NCBI RefSeq assembly: GCF_022370835.2 | Contig: NZ_CP092365.1 | Location: forward strand, 310,001 to 374,000 | Reading direction: 5' to 3' | DNA length: 64,000 nucleotides | From: Mycolicibacillus parakoreensis | GTDB lineage: Bacteria; Actinomycetota; Actinomycetes; Mycobacteriales; Mycobacteriaceae | In this document: positions 51,122 through 60,470 of the stretch, piece after piece | How the letters are laid out: every line of letters begins with the position of its first letter | How positions within the stretch are numbered: position 1 is the first letter of the stretch | Program-made: the position numbers and the translations under genes | The notes under the pieces: model-generated | The model's input: only the letters and a program-made list of their open reading frames with translations | Told to the model about the DNA's origin: nothing | The model's database searches: none

Positions 51122-51213
51122 ATTCCCATGCGTGTTCTGACGGGCGAACCCTCAGTCCGTAGCGGGCTGCGGCGCGTCGTGGCAGTCATCGTGCCCACAC
51201 GCAAGGAGTCATC

Positions 51214-51600
51214 ATGAGTTTCGTCGGCGACGCAGCACGCACCACAGCCCACACGGTCGGGCGGGCGGCCTCGGCCACCCTGGCGGGCGCCGGGGCGGTC
51301 AGCGGGGCCGCGCTCACCGGCGCGGTCGGCGCCACCACCGGCGCGGTCGCGGGAATCCGCCGCGGCGCCGGCGCCGGAAGCCACTCCACCCCGGCGGCGG
51401 CGCTGACCCTCGGTGCGCTCGGCCTCAGCGGCCTGGTGGAGTGGCCGTTGCTCGCCGCGGTCGGCGGCGGCGCATTGGTGTTGCGCACCTTCGACCGTCC
51501 GGCGGGCTCACTGCCCGCCCCGGCCACGGCGTCCCCGGCGCGCCCGAGGGCCGCCGGGCCCCGCAAGACCGGGCCCCGCAAGGTCGCCACGCGGAAATAG
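51214..51600 (+). CDS. Small glycine-zipper membrane protein upstream of P-type ATPase
   Basis: 128 residues. Gly/Ala-rich stretch AGAGAVSGAALTGAVGATTGAVAG (glycine zipper), a second hydrophobic stretch (AALTLGALGLSGLVEWPLLAAVGGGALVL) and a Pro/Ala, then very basic tail (RKTGPRKVATRK). AAGGAG at 51203-51208 gives the ATG at 51214. Small membrane partners precede several mycobacterial metal P-type ATPases (PacL proteins with CtpC, CtpG and CtpV); this one has a similar position and composition, but I cannot confirm it belongs to that family. First gene after the Mn2+ riboswitch. Confidence 0.82.
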   Translation: MSFVGDAARTTAHTVGRAASATLAGAGAVSGAALTGAVGATTGAVAGIRRGAGAGSHSTPAAALTLGALGLSGLVEWPLLAAVGGGALVLRTFDRPAGSLPAPATASPARPRAAGPRKTGPRKVATRK

Positions 51601-51685
51601 CCGGCGACAGCCGGCGCCGCGCCAACGGTGTACCGCCACACCGGTTTCGACGTCACATCCGACTATTCGAGTAAGGCCCGTTAAC

Positions 51686-54600
51686 GTGCAGATCCTGTCC
51701 CCCCGGCGTGCCATCACCCTGGGTATGGCCGCGACAGCGGCGGTCATCGACACCACCCGACACACCGCGACGACGACCGCCGAGGCGGTGCAGACCGCGG
51801 TGTCGGCCAGCCTGGACGTCGCCGCCGTCCCGCTGCGTGAAGGCGCCCGGATCCTGTCCGGGCAGGCCTCGGCGGCCACCGTGGGTCGGCGCTGCTGGGC
51901 CGGTGCGGGCCGGGCCTGGATCGAGGTGCGCGGGCTCGACGGCCCCGACGGCGCCGACCGCGGCGCCGCGGTCGTCGAGGCGCTCACCGGCCACGCCGCG
52001 GTCCGCTCGGTGCGGCTCCACCGGCCGTGGTCGCGGGTGGTGGTCGAGACCGACGACGCGCCGGTGCCGCTGAGCGAGCTGTGCCAGGTGGTCGCCGACG
52101 CCGAGCGGCGCCCCGCCCCGCAGCCCGGTGACGCCCCGGCCGGGCCGCGCCCCCGCGGCGCCAGCCTGCCCGGTGACGGCCTGGTGTCGGTGGTGCGCGG
52201 CGCGCTGGTCGCCGCCAACGCCGCCGGGCTGGCGGTCGCGGTCACCGGCCGGGCGCTGCGCTGGCCGCAGGCGCCGGTCGCCGTGGACGCCGCCGCCGCC
52301 CTGGCCAACTACCAGCCGTGGGTGCGACGCCTGCTGGCCGACCGCATCGGCGCGGAGGCGACCGACACGGTGCTCGCGCTGACCGAGACCGTGGCCCACG
52401 TGGCCACGCTCTCGCCGGCCACCCTCACCGTCGATCTGATGGTGCAGGCCCTGCGGGCCACCGAGACCCGGTCCGGGGCCCGGGCGTGGGCGCGCAGCGA
52501 ACCGATGCTGGCCCGCCACGCCGACGACGCCGCCGTCGTGCATGCCGCGTCCCGGCCCATCCCGGCGCCGCCCGGGGCGGTCGAGCGCCACACCGGCCGG
52601 GTCGCCTGGGTGCAGGCGTTGAGCACCGGTGTGCTCGCCGCGCTGAGCCGCACCACCACCACCGCGGCCAACGCGGCGGTGGTCAGCGCCCCCAAGGCGA
52701 TGCGCACCAGCACCGAGGCGTTCGCCGCGACGCTGGGCGCCGGGCTCGCCGACCAGCAGGTGCTCACGTTGCACCCGCAGACGCTGCGCCGCCTCGGCGA
52801 CATCGACGCCCTGCTCATCGACCCGCGGGTGCTCTGCGAACCCCAGCTGCGGGTCGCGCAGGTGCGCGGCGCCGACGGGCCGCGGCTGTCGGCGGCGTGG
52901 ACCGCCGCCCAACGGCTCCTCGACGAGCCCGGCCTGGCCCCCGGCTGGCACCCGATCACCGGGGTGGCGGGCGGTCGCGGCGCGATCGAGGCGCTGATCC
53001 TGCCCGCCCACCACCGGCTGGCCACCGCGCTGATCACCGAGGCGCGCACCGCCGAGCTGGTGCTGGCCACCGTCGACGTCGACCTGCTCGGCGAGGTGCG
53101 CCCCGCCTTCGACGAGCTCGAAGCGCCCGACACCGACCTCGACGCCGCGCTGGGCGCGGCGTTGACCCGTCTGCAGCAGGCCGGGCACACCGTGGCGGTG
53201 CTGTCGACGGGCGCGGCCGCGGCGTTGTCCTCGGCCGACCTGGGCCTGGGGGTGCTGCCGGGCGACGACGCCGCAGCGGGCCGCGGCCCCGGCGCGCCGC
53301 CGCCGTGGAGCGCCGACGTGCTGCTGCCGGATCTGGCCGCCGCCTGGCGGGTGCTGCACGCGTTGCCGGCGGCGCAGGAGGCCACCCGCCGCGGCATCAC
53401 GATCTCGATCGGCGCGTCGTCGCTGGGGGCGCTGTTCATGGTGCCCGGTGTGCGCCGCCCCCGCGGCCGCGGACCCGGACCGGTCACCGCCGGCGCCGCC
53501 GCCGGGCTGCTCTCCGGGGCGCTGCTGGCCCGCCGCTGCCTGCGCGCCCGCACGCCGCGGCCCGCCCCGCGCTACGAGTGGCACGCGATGTCGGTGCAGC
53601 AGGTGGCCGAGGTGCTCGGCGGCGACGGGCACCGCGATGGCGCGCGGGCCGACGGCGGCGGGGCCGCACCGGCGCCCCCGATGGTCCTGCAGTTCGCGCA
53701 TGCGGTCCGCGAGGAGCTGGCCGATCCGCTGACCCCGGTGTTGGCGCTGTGCTCGGCGGCCACCGCCGTGCTCGGCTCCCCGATCGACGCGGTGATGGTC
53801 GGCACGGTGCTCACCGGCAACGCGATGCTCGCCGCCGGCCAGCGGCTGCAGGCCGAGAAGCGCCTCACCGCACTGCTGGCCCAGCAGACCCCGCCGGCGC
53901 GGCTGGTGGGCGGCGCCGACGGCGCCGACGGCCACCGCGAGATCGACGCCGACCGGCTGCAGCCCGGCGACATCATCGAGGTGCACAGCAACGAGGTGGT
54001 GCCCGCCGACGCCCGGGTTCTCACCCAGACCGACCTGGAGGTCGACGAGTCGGCACTGACCGGGGAGTCGCTGTCGGTGACCAAGCAGGTCGAGGCCACC
54101 CCGGGCGTCGAGCTCGCCGAACGGCGCTGCATGCTCTACGGCGGCACCACGGTGACCACCGGCACCGTGCAGGCGATGGTGACCGCGGTGGGCCCGGAGA
54201 CCCAGGCGCGGCGCGCCACCGAACTGGCCGGCGGAAAGCTGCCCGAGGTCGGCCTGCAACACCAGCTCAGCCGGCTGATGACCCGCGCCTTCCCGGTCAG
54301 CGCCGGCGGCGGCGTGCTGGTCGGCGCGCTCGGGCTGCTGCGCGGCGGCGGGCTGCGCCAGGCGCTGGGCAACACCATCGCGGTGGCGATCGCCGCGGTC
54401 CCCGAGGGCATGCCGCTGATGGCGACGCTGGCCCAGCACGCCTCGTCGCGGCGGCTCGCCCGATCCGGGGCCCTGGTGCGGGTGCCGCGCTCGGTGGAGG
54501 CGCTCGGCCGGCTCAACGTGGTCTGCTTCGACAAGACCGGCACGCTCAGCGAGAACCGGTTGCGGGTCACCCGGGTGCAGCCGGTCACCGGCCGCCACCC

Positions 54601-56161
54601 CGACGAGGTGGTCAGCTGGGCCGCGCAGGCCGCGCCGGACCCGCAGAGCGCCGCGCACGCCCACGCCACCGATCAGGCGATCATCGACGCGGCCGCCGAC
54701 CTCGCGACCGCCCCGACCTGGTCGCCGCCGGATGCGCACCTGCCGTTCCGGTCCGGCCGGGCGTTCTCGGCGTCGCTGGTGGGCCGCCGGCTCACCGTCA
54801 AGGGCGCCCCCGAAGTGGTGCTCGCCGCCTGCGGCGACGTCGACGCCGCCGCCCACGACACCGTGCTGGGCATGGCCGGGCAGGGCCTGCGGGTGATCGC
54901 GGTGGCGCGCCGCGAGCTCACCGCCGCGCAGGCCCGCAGCGTGCGCGAGGACCCCGACGCGATCGGCGAGGCCAGCGCCACCGGTCTGCGGCTGGCCGGA
55001 TTCCTCGGCCTGGCCGACACCCCGCGGCCGCAGTCGCCGCGGTTGCTGGCCGAGTTGGCCGACCGCGGCGTGGCGGTCCGGATGATCACCGGCGACCACC
55101 CGGTGACCGCCACCGCCATCGCCGCCGAACTGGGCGTGACCGTCGACCCGCGGCAGGTGATCACCGGCTCGGAATGGGCGGGTCTGACCCGCAAGCAGCA
55201 GGAGCAGGCGGTGACCGAACGGGTGATCTTCGCCCGGATGTCGCCGGAGAACAAGGTGCAGATCGTGCAGACCCTGGAACGGGCCGGCAAGGTCTGCGCG
55301 ATGGTCGGCGACGGCGCCAACGACGCCGCCGCGATCCGGGCGGCCACCGTCGGCATCGGGGTGGTGGCCCGGGGCAGCGACGCCGCGCACACCACCGCCG
55401 ACGTGGTGTTGACCGACGGGCGGATCGAGGCCCTCGTCGACGCCGTCGACGAGGGCCGCCGGCTGTGGCGCGGGGTGCAGGCCGCCGTCGGCGGGCTGCT
55501 CGGCGGCAACGCCGGGGAGGTGCTGTTCTCGATCATCGGCACCGCGGTGACCGGCAACTCCCCGCTGAACACCCGTCAGCTGCTGCTGATGAACACCCTC
55601 ACCGACGCCCTGCCGGCGACCGCGGTCGCCGTCAGCACCCCCAGCGGGCCGGTGCAACGGGTCGCGTTCGGCGTCGACGAACGCCGGCTGTGGCGCACCG
55701 TGGCGTTCCGCGGCGGGGTCACCGCCGCCGCCGGCACCGCCGCCTGGGTGATGGCGTCGCTGACCGGCCGGCCGCAGCGCGCGTCGACGGTGGCGCTGAT
55801 CGCGCTGGTCAGCGTCGAGCTGGGCCAGACCGTGGTGGACTCGCGGGCCCCGCTGGTGGTGGCGACCGCGGCGGGGTCGCTGGCGGCGTTCACGCTGCTG
55901 GTCAGCACTCCGGGGCTCAGCCAGCTGCTCGGCTGCACCCCGGTCGGTCCGCTCGGGTGGGCCCAGGCGCTGGGCTCGGCGGCCGCGGCCACCGCGGTCG
56001 TCGCCGTCGCCGCGCGCCCGGGGGCCGGGCGCGCGGCGCCCGACCCCGACCCGCCGGCCTCGGCGCCGGCGACCCCGCCGCGGCGGCGCACCCGGTCGCG
56101 CCGGGCACCGGCCGCGCCCCGCCCGCTCACCCCGGCGCCGGCGCTGCACCTGGTGCGGTAG
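51686..56161 (+). CDS. Giant P-type cation ATPase with degenerate N-terminal half (CtpH/CtpI-like)
   Basis: 1,491 residues. An N-terminal alpha/beta domain (about 75-140) resembles an HMA fold without CxxC. Residues 330-560 align with a P-type ATPase core but carry IDPRVL (D379) where DKTGT is expected and VLSTGA (505-510) instead of GDGxND. The intact pump follows: cation ATPase N-domain (YEWHAMSVQQVAEVL), LTGES (791-795), M4 PEGMP (906-910), phosphorylated D949 in FDKTGTLSENRLRV, KGAPEVV, GDGAND (1208-1213), M6 N1303-TLT-D1307. M4 and M6 match the P2A Ca2+/Mn2+ pumps. GTG start at 51686. Confidence 0.93.
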   Translation: MQILSPRRAITLGMAATAAVIDTTRHTATTTAEAVQTAVSASLDVAAVPLREGARILSGQASAATVGRRCWAGAGRAWIEVRGLDGPDGADRGAAVVEALTGHAAVRSVRLHRPWSRVVVETDDAPVPLSELCQVVADAERRPAPQPGDAPAGPRPRGASLPGDGLVSVVRGALVAANAAGLAVAVTGRALRWPQAPVAVDAAAALANYQPWVRRLLADRIGAEATDTVLALTETVAHVATLSPATLTVDLMVQALRATETRSGARAWARSEPMLARHADDAAVVHAASRPIPAPPGAVERHTGRVAWVQALSTGVLAALSRTTTTAANAAVVSAPKAMRTSTEAFAATLGAGLADQQVLTLHPQTLRRLGDIDALLIDPRVLCEPQLRVAQVRGADGPRLSAAWTAAQRLLDEPGLAPGWHPITGVAGGRGAIEALILPAHHRLATALITEARTAELVLATVDVDLLGEVRPAFDELEAPDTDLDAALGAALTRLQQAGHTVAVLSTGAAAALSSADLGLGVLPGDDAAAGRGPGAPPPWSADVLLPDLAAAWRVLHALPAAQEATRRGITISIGASSLGALFMVPGVRRPRGRGPGPVTAGAAAGLLSGALLARRCLRARTPRPAPRYEWHAMSVQQVAEVLGGDGHRDGARADGGGAAPAPPMVLQFAHAVREELADPLTPVLALCSAATAVLGSPIDAVMVGTVLTGNAMLAAGQRLQAEKRLTALLAQQTPPARLVGGADGADGHREIDADRLQPGDIIEVHSNEVVPADARVLTQTDLEVDESALTGESLSVTKQVEATPGVELAERRCMLYGGTTVTTGTVQAMVTAVGPETQARRATELAGGKLPEVGLQHQLSRLMTRAFPVSAGGGVLVGALGLLRGGGLRQALGNTIAVAIAAVPEGMPLMATLAQHASSRRLARSGALVRVPRSVEALGRLNVVCFDKTGTLSENRLRVTRVQPVTGRHPDEVVSWAAQAAPDPQSAAHAHATDQAIIDAAADLATAPTWSPPDAHLPFRSGRAFSASLVGRRLTVKGAPEVVLAACGDVDAAAHDTVLGMAGQGLRVIAVARRELTAAQARSVREDPDAIGEASATGLRLAGFLGLADTPRPQSPRLLAELADRGVAVRMITGDHPVTATAIAAELGVTVDPRQVITGSEWAGLTRKQQEQAVTERVIFARMSPENKVQIVQTLERAGKVCAMVGDGANDAAAIRAATVGIGVVARGSDAAHTTADVVLTDGRIEALVDAVDEGRRLWRGVQAAVGGLLGGNAGEVLFSIIGTAVTGNSPLNTRQLLLMNTLTDALPATAVAVSTPSGPVQRVAFGVDERRLWRTVAFRGGVTAAAGTAAWVMASLTGRPQRASTVALIALVSVELGQTVVDSRAPLVVATAAGSLAAFTLLVSTPGLSQLLGCTPVGPLGWAQALGSAAAATAVVAVAARPGAGRAAPDPDPPASAPATPPRRRTRSRRAPAAPRPLTPAPALHLVR

Positions 56162-56321
56162 CCGGCGTGTGACGGTCGGGCGAACGGTGACCGAACCGCG
56201 CGGCGCTGACTCGCCGATGCCCGGGCTCACCTGCCACACTGAACCGCGACGCGGTGCGGTCCGCGCACCGCCGGCACCGCCGCTTCCCGTGGTGTTCGCC
56301 CGATGACCGGAGGCCCGGCCG

Positions 56322-57347
56322 TTGCACGTCTCGCTGCTGGAGTGGTGCGTCACCGTGGCGGTGACGCTCACCGTGCTGCTGGTCGACATCGTGATCCTCG
56401 GCCGCCGGCCCCGGGTGCCGCAGCCGCGCAACTGTGCGCTGGCGCTGGCGGCCTACATCGGGTTGGCGGTGCTGTTCGGGATCGGGGTCTGGGCGCACCA
56501 CGGCGCGCGGTACGGCATGCAGTTCTTCGCCGGCTGGCTCACCGAGTACAGCCTGTCGGTGGACAACCTGTTCGTCTTCCTGCTGATCATGACCAGCTTC
56601 AAGGTGCCCAGGCGCTACCAGCAGGAGGCGCTGCTGGTCGGGATCACCCTGGCGCTGTGCCTGCGCGGGATCTTCATCGGCCTCGGCGCGCTCGCCATCC
56701 AGCAGCTGAGCTGGGTGTTCTACCTGTTCGGGGTGTTTTTGCTCTACACCGGGCTCCGGATGGCGCGCGGGGGCGCCCACGTCGGGGGCCCCGCCGACCC
56801 CGATGACCTCGACGGCAGCGCGGACGGCGCCGACGGCGCCGACGGTGCGGCCAACGCGGTGGTGCGGTTCGCGCGCACCCACCTGAGGGCGACCGACCGG
56901 TGGGCCGGGTTGAAGCTGGTCGTCACCGAGGGCGGCAGACGGGTGATCACCCCGATGTTCCTGGTGGTCGTCGCGCTGGGCACCACCGACGTGATCTTCG
57001 CGATGGATTCGATCCCGGCGGTCTACGGGCTGACCCGGGAGCCGTATCTGGTGTTCACCGCCAACGTGTTCGCGCTGATGGGGCTGCGCCAGCTGTTCTT
57101 TTTGCTCGGCCACCTGCTGGGGCGGCTGGTCTACCTGTCCCGGGGCCTGGCGTTCATCCTGGCGTTCATCGCGGTGAAGATGCTGCTGCACGCGCTGCGC
57201 AGCAACGACCTGCCGTTCGTGCACGGCGGGCGGCCCATCCCGGTGCCCGAGATCCCCACCTGGGTGAGCCTGGTCGTCATCGTCGTCACCATCGTGGTCA
57301 CCACCGTGGCCAGCATCGTGCGCACCCGGGTGCTCGCCCGCACCTGA
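56322..57347 (+). CDS. TerC-family membrane protein, probable Mn2+ exporter
   Basis: 341 residues with about nine TM helices. TerC signatures are YSLSVDNLFVFLLI and ATTDVIFAMDSIPAV, each with membrane-buried acidic residues. A glycine/aspartate-rich cytoplasmic loop (DPDDLDGSADGADGADG, about 163-180) is an unusual addition that could bind cations. TerC/Alx proteins export Mn2+ and are often yybP-ykoY controlled. TTG start at 56322 is supported by CCGGAGG at 56307-56313. It follows the ATPase after 160 bp and is in the same orientation. Confidence 0.9.
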   Translation: MHVSLLEWCVTVAVTLTVLLVDIVILGRRPRVPQPRNCALALAAYIGLAVLFGIGVWAHHGARYGMQFFAGWLTEYSLSVDNLFVFLLIMTSFKVPRRYQQEALLVGITLALCLRGIFIGLGALAIQQLSWVFYLFGVFLLYTGLRMARGGAHVGGPADPDDLDGSADGADGADGAANAVVRFARTHLRATDRWAGLKLVVTEGGRRVITPMFLVVVALGTTDVIFAMDSIPAVYGLTREPYLVFTANVFALMGLRQLFFLLGHLLGRLVYLSRGLAFILAFIAVKMLLHALRSNDLPFVHGGRPIPVPEIPTWVSLVVIVVTIVVTTVASIVRTRVLART

Positions 57348-57383
57348 GCGCACCTGAGGCCGCCGGGCGGCGCCGGGTCCGGC

Positions 57384-57872
57384 TCAGTGCCCGGCGGCCC
57401 GGAACCGCTCGAACGAGCGCTGCACCTCGGCCTCGGCGGCGGCGCGGTCCACCCAGTCGGCGGCGTCGACGAACTTGCCCGGCTCCAGATCCTTGTAGTG
57501 CAGGAAGAAGTGTTTGATCGCGTCCAGTTCGTGGGCCGGCACGTCGGTGATGTCGCCGATGTGGTCCCAGCGGTGATCGCCGGCCGGCACGCACAGCACC
57601 TTGTCGTCGCCGCCGGCCTCGTCGGTCATCCGGAACATCCCGACCGGACGCACCTCGATCACCACCCCGGGAAACACCGACTGCGGCAACAACACCAGCA
57701 CGTCGAGCGGGTCGCCGTCCTCGCCGAGGCTGTCCTCGATGAACCCGTAGTCGGCCGGGTAGGCCATCGGCGTGTACAGGTAACGGTCCAACCGGACCCG
57801 ACCGGTCTCGTGGTCCACCTCGTACTTGTTGCGCTGGCCCTTCGGGATCTCGATCGTTACGTCGAATTGCAC
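57384..57872 (-). CDS. ppa: Inorganic pyrophosphatase (family I)
   Basis: 162 residues, normal for the bacterial family I enzyme. Contains [26 protein letters not shown] and the metal-binding [11 protein letters not shown], plus [15 protein letters not shown]. Hydrolyses pyrophosphate to phosphate with Mg2+. AAGGAG site upstream of the ATG at 57872. Convergent with terC, divergent from the DD-carboxypeptidase gene. Confidence 0.97.
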   Translation of the reverse strand: MQFDVTIEIPKGQRNKYEVDHETGRVRLDRYLYTPMAYPADYGFIEDSLGEDGDPLDVLVLLPQSVFPGVVIEVRPVGMFRMTDEAGGDDKVLCVPAGDHRWDHIGDITDVPAHELDAIKHFFLHYKDLEPGKFVDAADWVDRAAAEAEVQRSFERFRAAGH

Positions 57873-58053
57873 GGTGCGGGCTCCTTGCCTGCGGTAAGTC
57901 TTGGGTTGATCGGGCCGAGTCTAAGACCCGCCCGGGGCGGGTCGGCCACCGCACCCGCGGAGGCGACCGGCCGATCCGGCAGAATTGCCCAGGGTGCCGC
58001 CGCCGGCACCCGAGGGCAGCACCGATGCGAACGCGATAAGGACCAGGAGGACC

Positions 58054-59430
58054 ATGCGTCCCAGGCAGTGGCGTCGATCGACCCACGTGACCATCGGTGT
58101 GGCCGTGCTGCTGCTGGTGGTGGCCGTGCTGACGGTGGCGGTGGTGGTCACCGGCGCCCGGCACCCGAGCCGGCAGGCCGCGCCCCCGCCGCCGGTGGTG
58201 GCCGTCGCCCCCGGCGTCGTGCCGGTCTCCGACACCGCGCCGATCCCCACCCGCGCCGGGGTGGCCGCGGCGTTGGCCGCCGCCCTCGCCGAGCCGGACC
58301 TCGGCTTTCTGGGGGGACGGGTCACCGACGCGGCCAGCGCCACCGCACTGTGGGCCCAGCACGACGACATGCCGATGCTGCCGGCGTCGACCAACAAGGT
58401 GCTCACCACCGCCGCGGCGCTGCTCACCCTCGACCGCGACGCCACCCTGACCACCCGGGTGGTGGCCGACGACACCCGGCCCGGCGCGCTGGTGCTCGTC
58501 GGCGGCGGCGACCCGGTGCTGTCGGCGGCCGCCCCCGACGAGGACACCTGGTACGCCGGGGCGGCGCGGATCAGTGACCTGGCCGCCCAGGTGCGCGCCA
58601 GCGGCGTCCCGGCGAGCTCCCTGCAGGTGGACCTCTCGGCGTTCTCCGGTGCGACGATGGCGCCGGGCTGGGACCCGGGCGACATCGACGGCGGCGACAT
58701 CGCCCCGATCGAGGCGGTGATGCTCGACGCCGGCCGCCTGCAGCCGACCACGGTGGAGTCCAAACGCTCCACCACCCCCGGCCTGGACGCCGGCCGCGCC
58801 CTGGCCGCGGCGCTGGGCCTGGACCCCGCGGCGGTGACGCTGACGCGCACCCCGGTGCCGGGCCGGGAGGTGGCGGCGGTGCGCTCGGCGCCGCTGGTGC
58901 TGCGGCTGCGCCAGATGATGTACGCCTCGGACAACGTGATGGCCGAGAGCATCGGCCGGGAGATCGCCGCGGCGAGCGGGCGGCCGCGCTCGTTCGCCGG
59001 GGCGGTCGAGGCGGTGCTGCGCCGGCTGGCCGCCGCCGGCATCGACACCACCGACGCCACCCTGGTCGACTCCAGCGGGCTGTCGCTCGATGACCGGTTG
59101 ACCGCGACCACCCTCGACGAGGTGGTGCAGGCCGCCGCCGGCCCCGACCACCTCACGCTGCGACCGCTGCTGGATCTGCTGCCGATCGCCGGGGGCAGCG
59201 GCACCCTCTCCGAGCGGTTTCTCGACCCGGACCGCGACGGCGACGCGGCCGGCTGGCTGCGGGCCAAAACCGGCTCGCTGACCGCGACCAACGCGCTGGC
59301 CGGGGTCGTCACCGACCGCAGCGGACGGGTGCTGACGTTCACCTTGATCTCCAACGACGCCGGCCCGACCGGGCGCACCGCGATCGACACCGTCGCCGCC
59401 ACGTTGCGCTCGTGTGGTTGCCGAACGTGA
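58054..59430 (+). CDS. D-alanyl-D-alanine carboxypeptidase/endopeptidase, PBP4 (DacB) type (Rv3627c)
   Basis: 458 residues. N-terminal TM/signal (VTIGVAVLLLVVAVLTVAVVV), then an S13 peptidase domain with S112-x-x-K115 (ASTNK), S292-D-N294 (YASDNVMAE) and K405-T-G407. The insertion between SxxK and SxN characteristic of PBP4 is present. It trims or cleaves peptidoglycan cross-links. CAGGAGG lies 4 nt before the ATG at 58054. Confidence 0.95.
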   Translation: MRPRQWRRSTHVTIGVAVLLLVVAVLTVAVVVTGARHPSRQAAPPPPVVAVAPGVVPVSDTAPIPTRAGVAAALAAALAEPDLGFLGGRVTDAASATALWAQHDDMPMLPASTNKVLTTAAALLTLDRDATLTTRVVADDTRPGALVLVGGGDPVLSAAAPDEDTWYAGAARISDLAAQVRASGVPASSLQVDLSAFSGATMAPGWDPGDIDGGDIAPIEAVMLDAGRLQPTTVESKRSTTPGLDAGRALAAALGLDPAAVTLTRTPVPGREVAAVRSAPLVLRLRQMMYASDNVMAESIGREIAAASGRPRSFAGAVEAVLRRLAAAGIDTTDATLVDSSGLSLDDRLTATTLDEVVQAAAGPDHLTLRPLLDLLPIAGGSGTLSERFLDPDRDGDAAGWLRAKTGSLTATNALAGVVTDRSGRVLTFTLISNDAGPTGRTAIDTVAATLRSCGCRT

Positions 59431-60470
59431 GCGCCCCGGCCGAGCTCAGCGTCGGACGCGCCGTCGACTGGCGCTTCGCGGTCACCGTCGGGACCCGGCT
59501 CGCCCGCCCCGGCCCGCCGTGCACCGGCTACACCCGCCGGCAGGTCATCGCCGAGCTCGACACCGCCGCACAGACCGCCGCCCCGCTGGTCACCGAGGTG
59601 ACCGGACTGACCCCGGTCACCGCCACCCCCGACACCGAGGTGGTCGACCGGCCCGGCTGGATCGCCTCGGCGGCCGACTCGATGCGGGTGATGACCGGCG
59701 GGGCCGACACCGCCCGCGGGTATGTCTCCGGCCATCTGGCCGGGGCGCAGACCGGGGCGGTGCTGGCGTTCGTGGCCTCCGGCATCCTCGGCCAGTACGA
59801 TCCGCTGGCCGCCGACGGCGCGGGCCGGCTGCTGCTGGTCTACCCCAACGTGATCGCGGTGGAACGCCAGCTGCGCGTCGACCCCCACGATTTCCGGCTC
59901 TGGGTCTGCCTGCATGAGGTCACCCACCGGGTGCAGTTCACCGCCCATCCGTGGCTGGTCGACCACATGGCGGCCGCGCTGGCGGTGCTCACCACCGACG
60001 GCGGCGACCAGTTGACCGCGGTGCTCGGCCGCCTCGCCGAGTTCACCCGGGCCCGGCGGGCCGGGACCGACCCGAACACCGCCGGCGTCCTGGGGCTGGT
60101 GCGGGCGCTGCAATCGGAGCCGCAGCGCCGCGCCCTCGATGAGCTGCTGGTGCTGGGCACCCTGCTGGAGGGCCACGCCGACCACGTGATGGACGCGGTC
60201 GGGCCGCGGGCGGTGGGGTCGGTGGCCACCATCCGCCGGCGCTTCGACCAGCGCCGCCACCGCCGCCAGCCGCCGCTGGCGCGGCTGGTGCGCGCGCTGC
60301 TGGGCATCGACGCCAAACTCACCCAGTACACCCGCGGCAAGGCGTTCGTCGACGCGGTGGTCGAGCGGGTGGGCATGGCGCGGTTCAACACCGTCTGGAC
60401 CTCGCCGCAGACGCTGCCGCGGCCCGACGAGATCGACACCCCGGCGCGATGGATCGATCGGGTGCTCTAG
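59427..60470 (+). CDS. Zinc-dependent metalloprotease-like protein, zincin (DUF2342, Rv3626c)
   Basis: 347 residues. Zincin motif H163-E-V-T-H167 in a conserved helix, with a distal LLEGHADHVMDAVG that supplies the third ligand. The family is actinobacterial, predicted to be intracellular or membrane-associated. GTG start at 59427 overlaps the upstream stop by 4 nt (GTGA); GTG at 59412 is an alternative. Translation-coupled to the DD-carboxypeptidase and overlapping tilS by 22 nt. Confidence 0.92.
   Translation: MSAPAELSVGRAVDWRFAVTVGTRLARPGPPCTGYTRRQVIAELDTAAQTAAPLVTEVTGLTPVTATPDTEVVDRPGWIASAADSMRVMTGGADTARGYVSGHLAGAQTGAVLAFVASGILGQYDPLAADGAGRLLLVYPNVIAVERQLRVDPHDFRLWVCLHEVTHRVQFTAHPWLVDHMAAALAVLTTDGGDQLTAVLGRLAEFTRARRAGTDPNTAGVLGLVRALQSEPQRRALDELLVLGTLLEGHADHVMDAVGPRAVGSVATIRRRFDQRRHRRQPPLARLVRALLGIDAKLTQYTRGKAFVDAVVERVGMARFNTVWTSPQTLPRPDEIDTPARWIDRVL

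Noticed and set aside
51653..56431. Minus-strand open frame of about 1,590 codons opposite the P-type ATPase gene
   Set aside because: Low-complexity Arg/Gly/Ala/Gln protein without motifs; it mirrors the codon bias of the real plus-strand gene in very GC-rich DNA.
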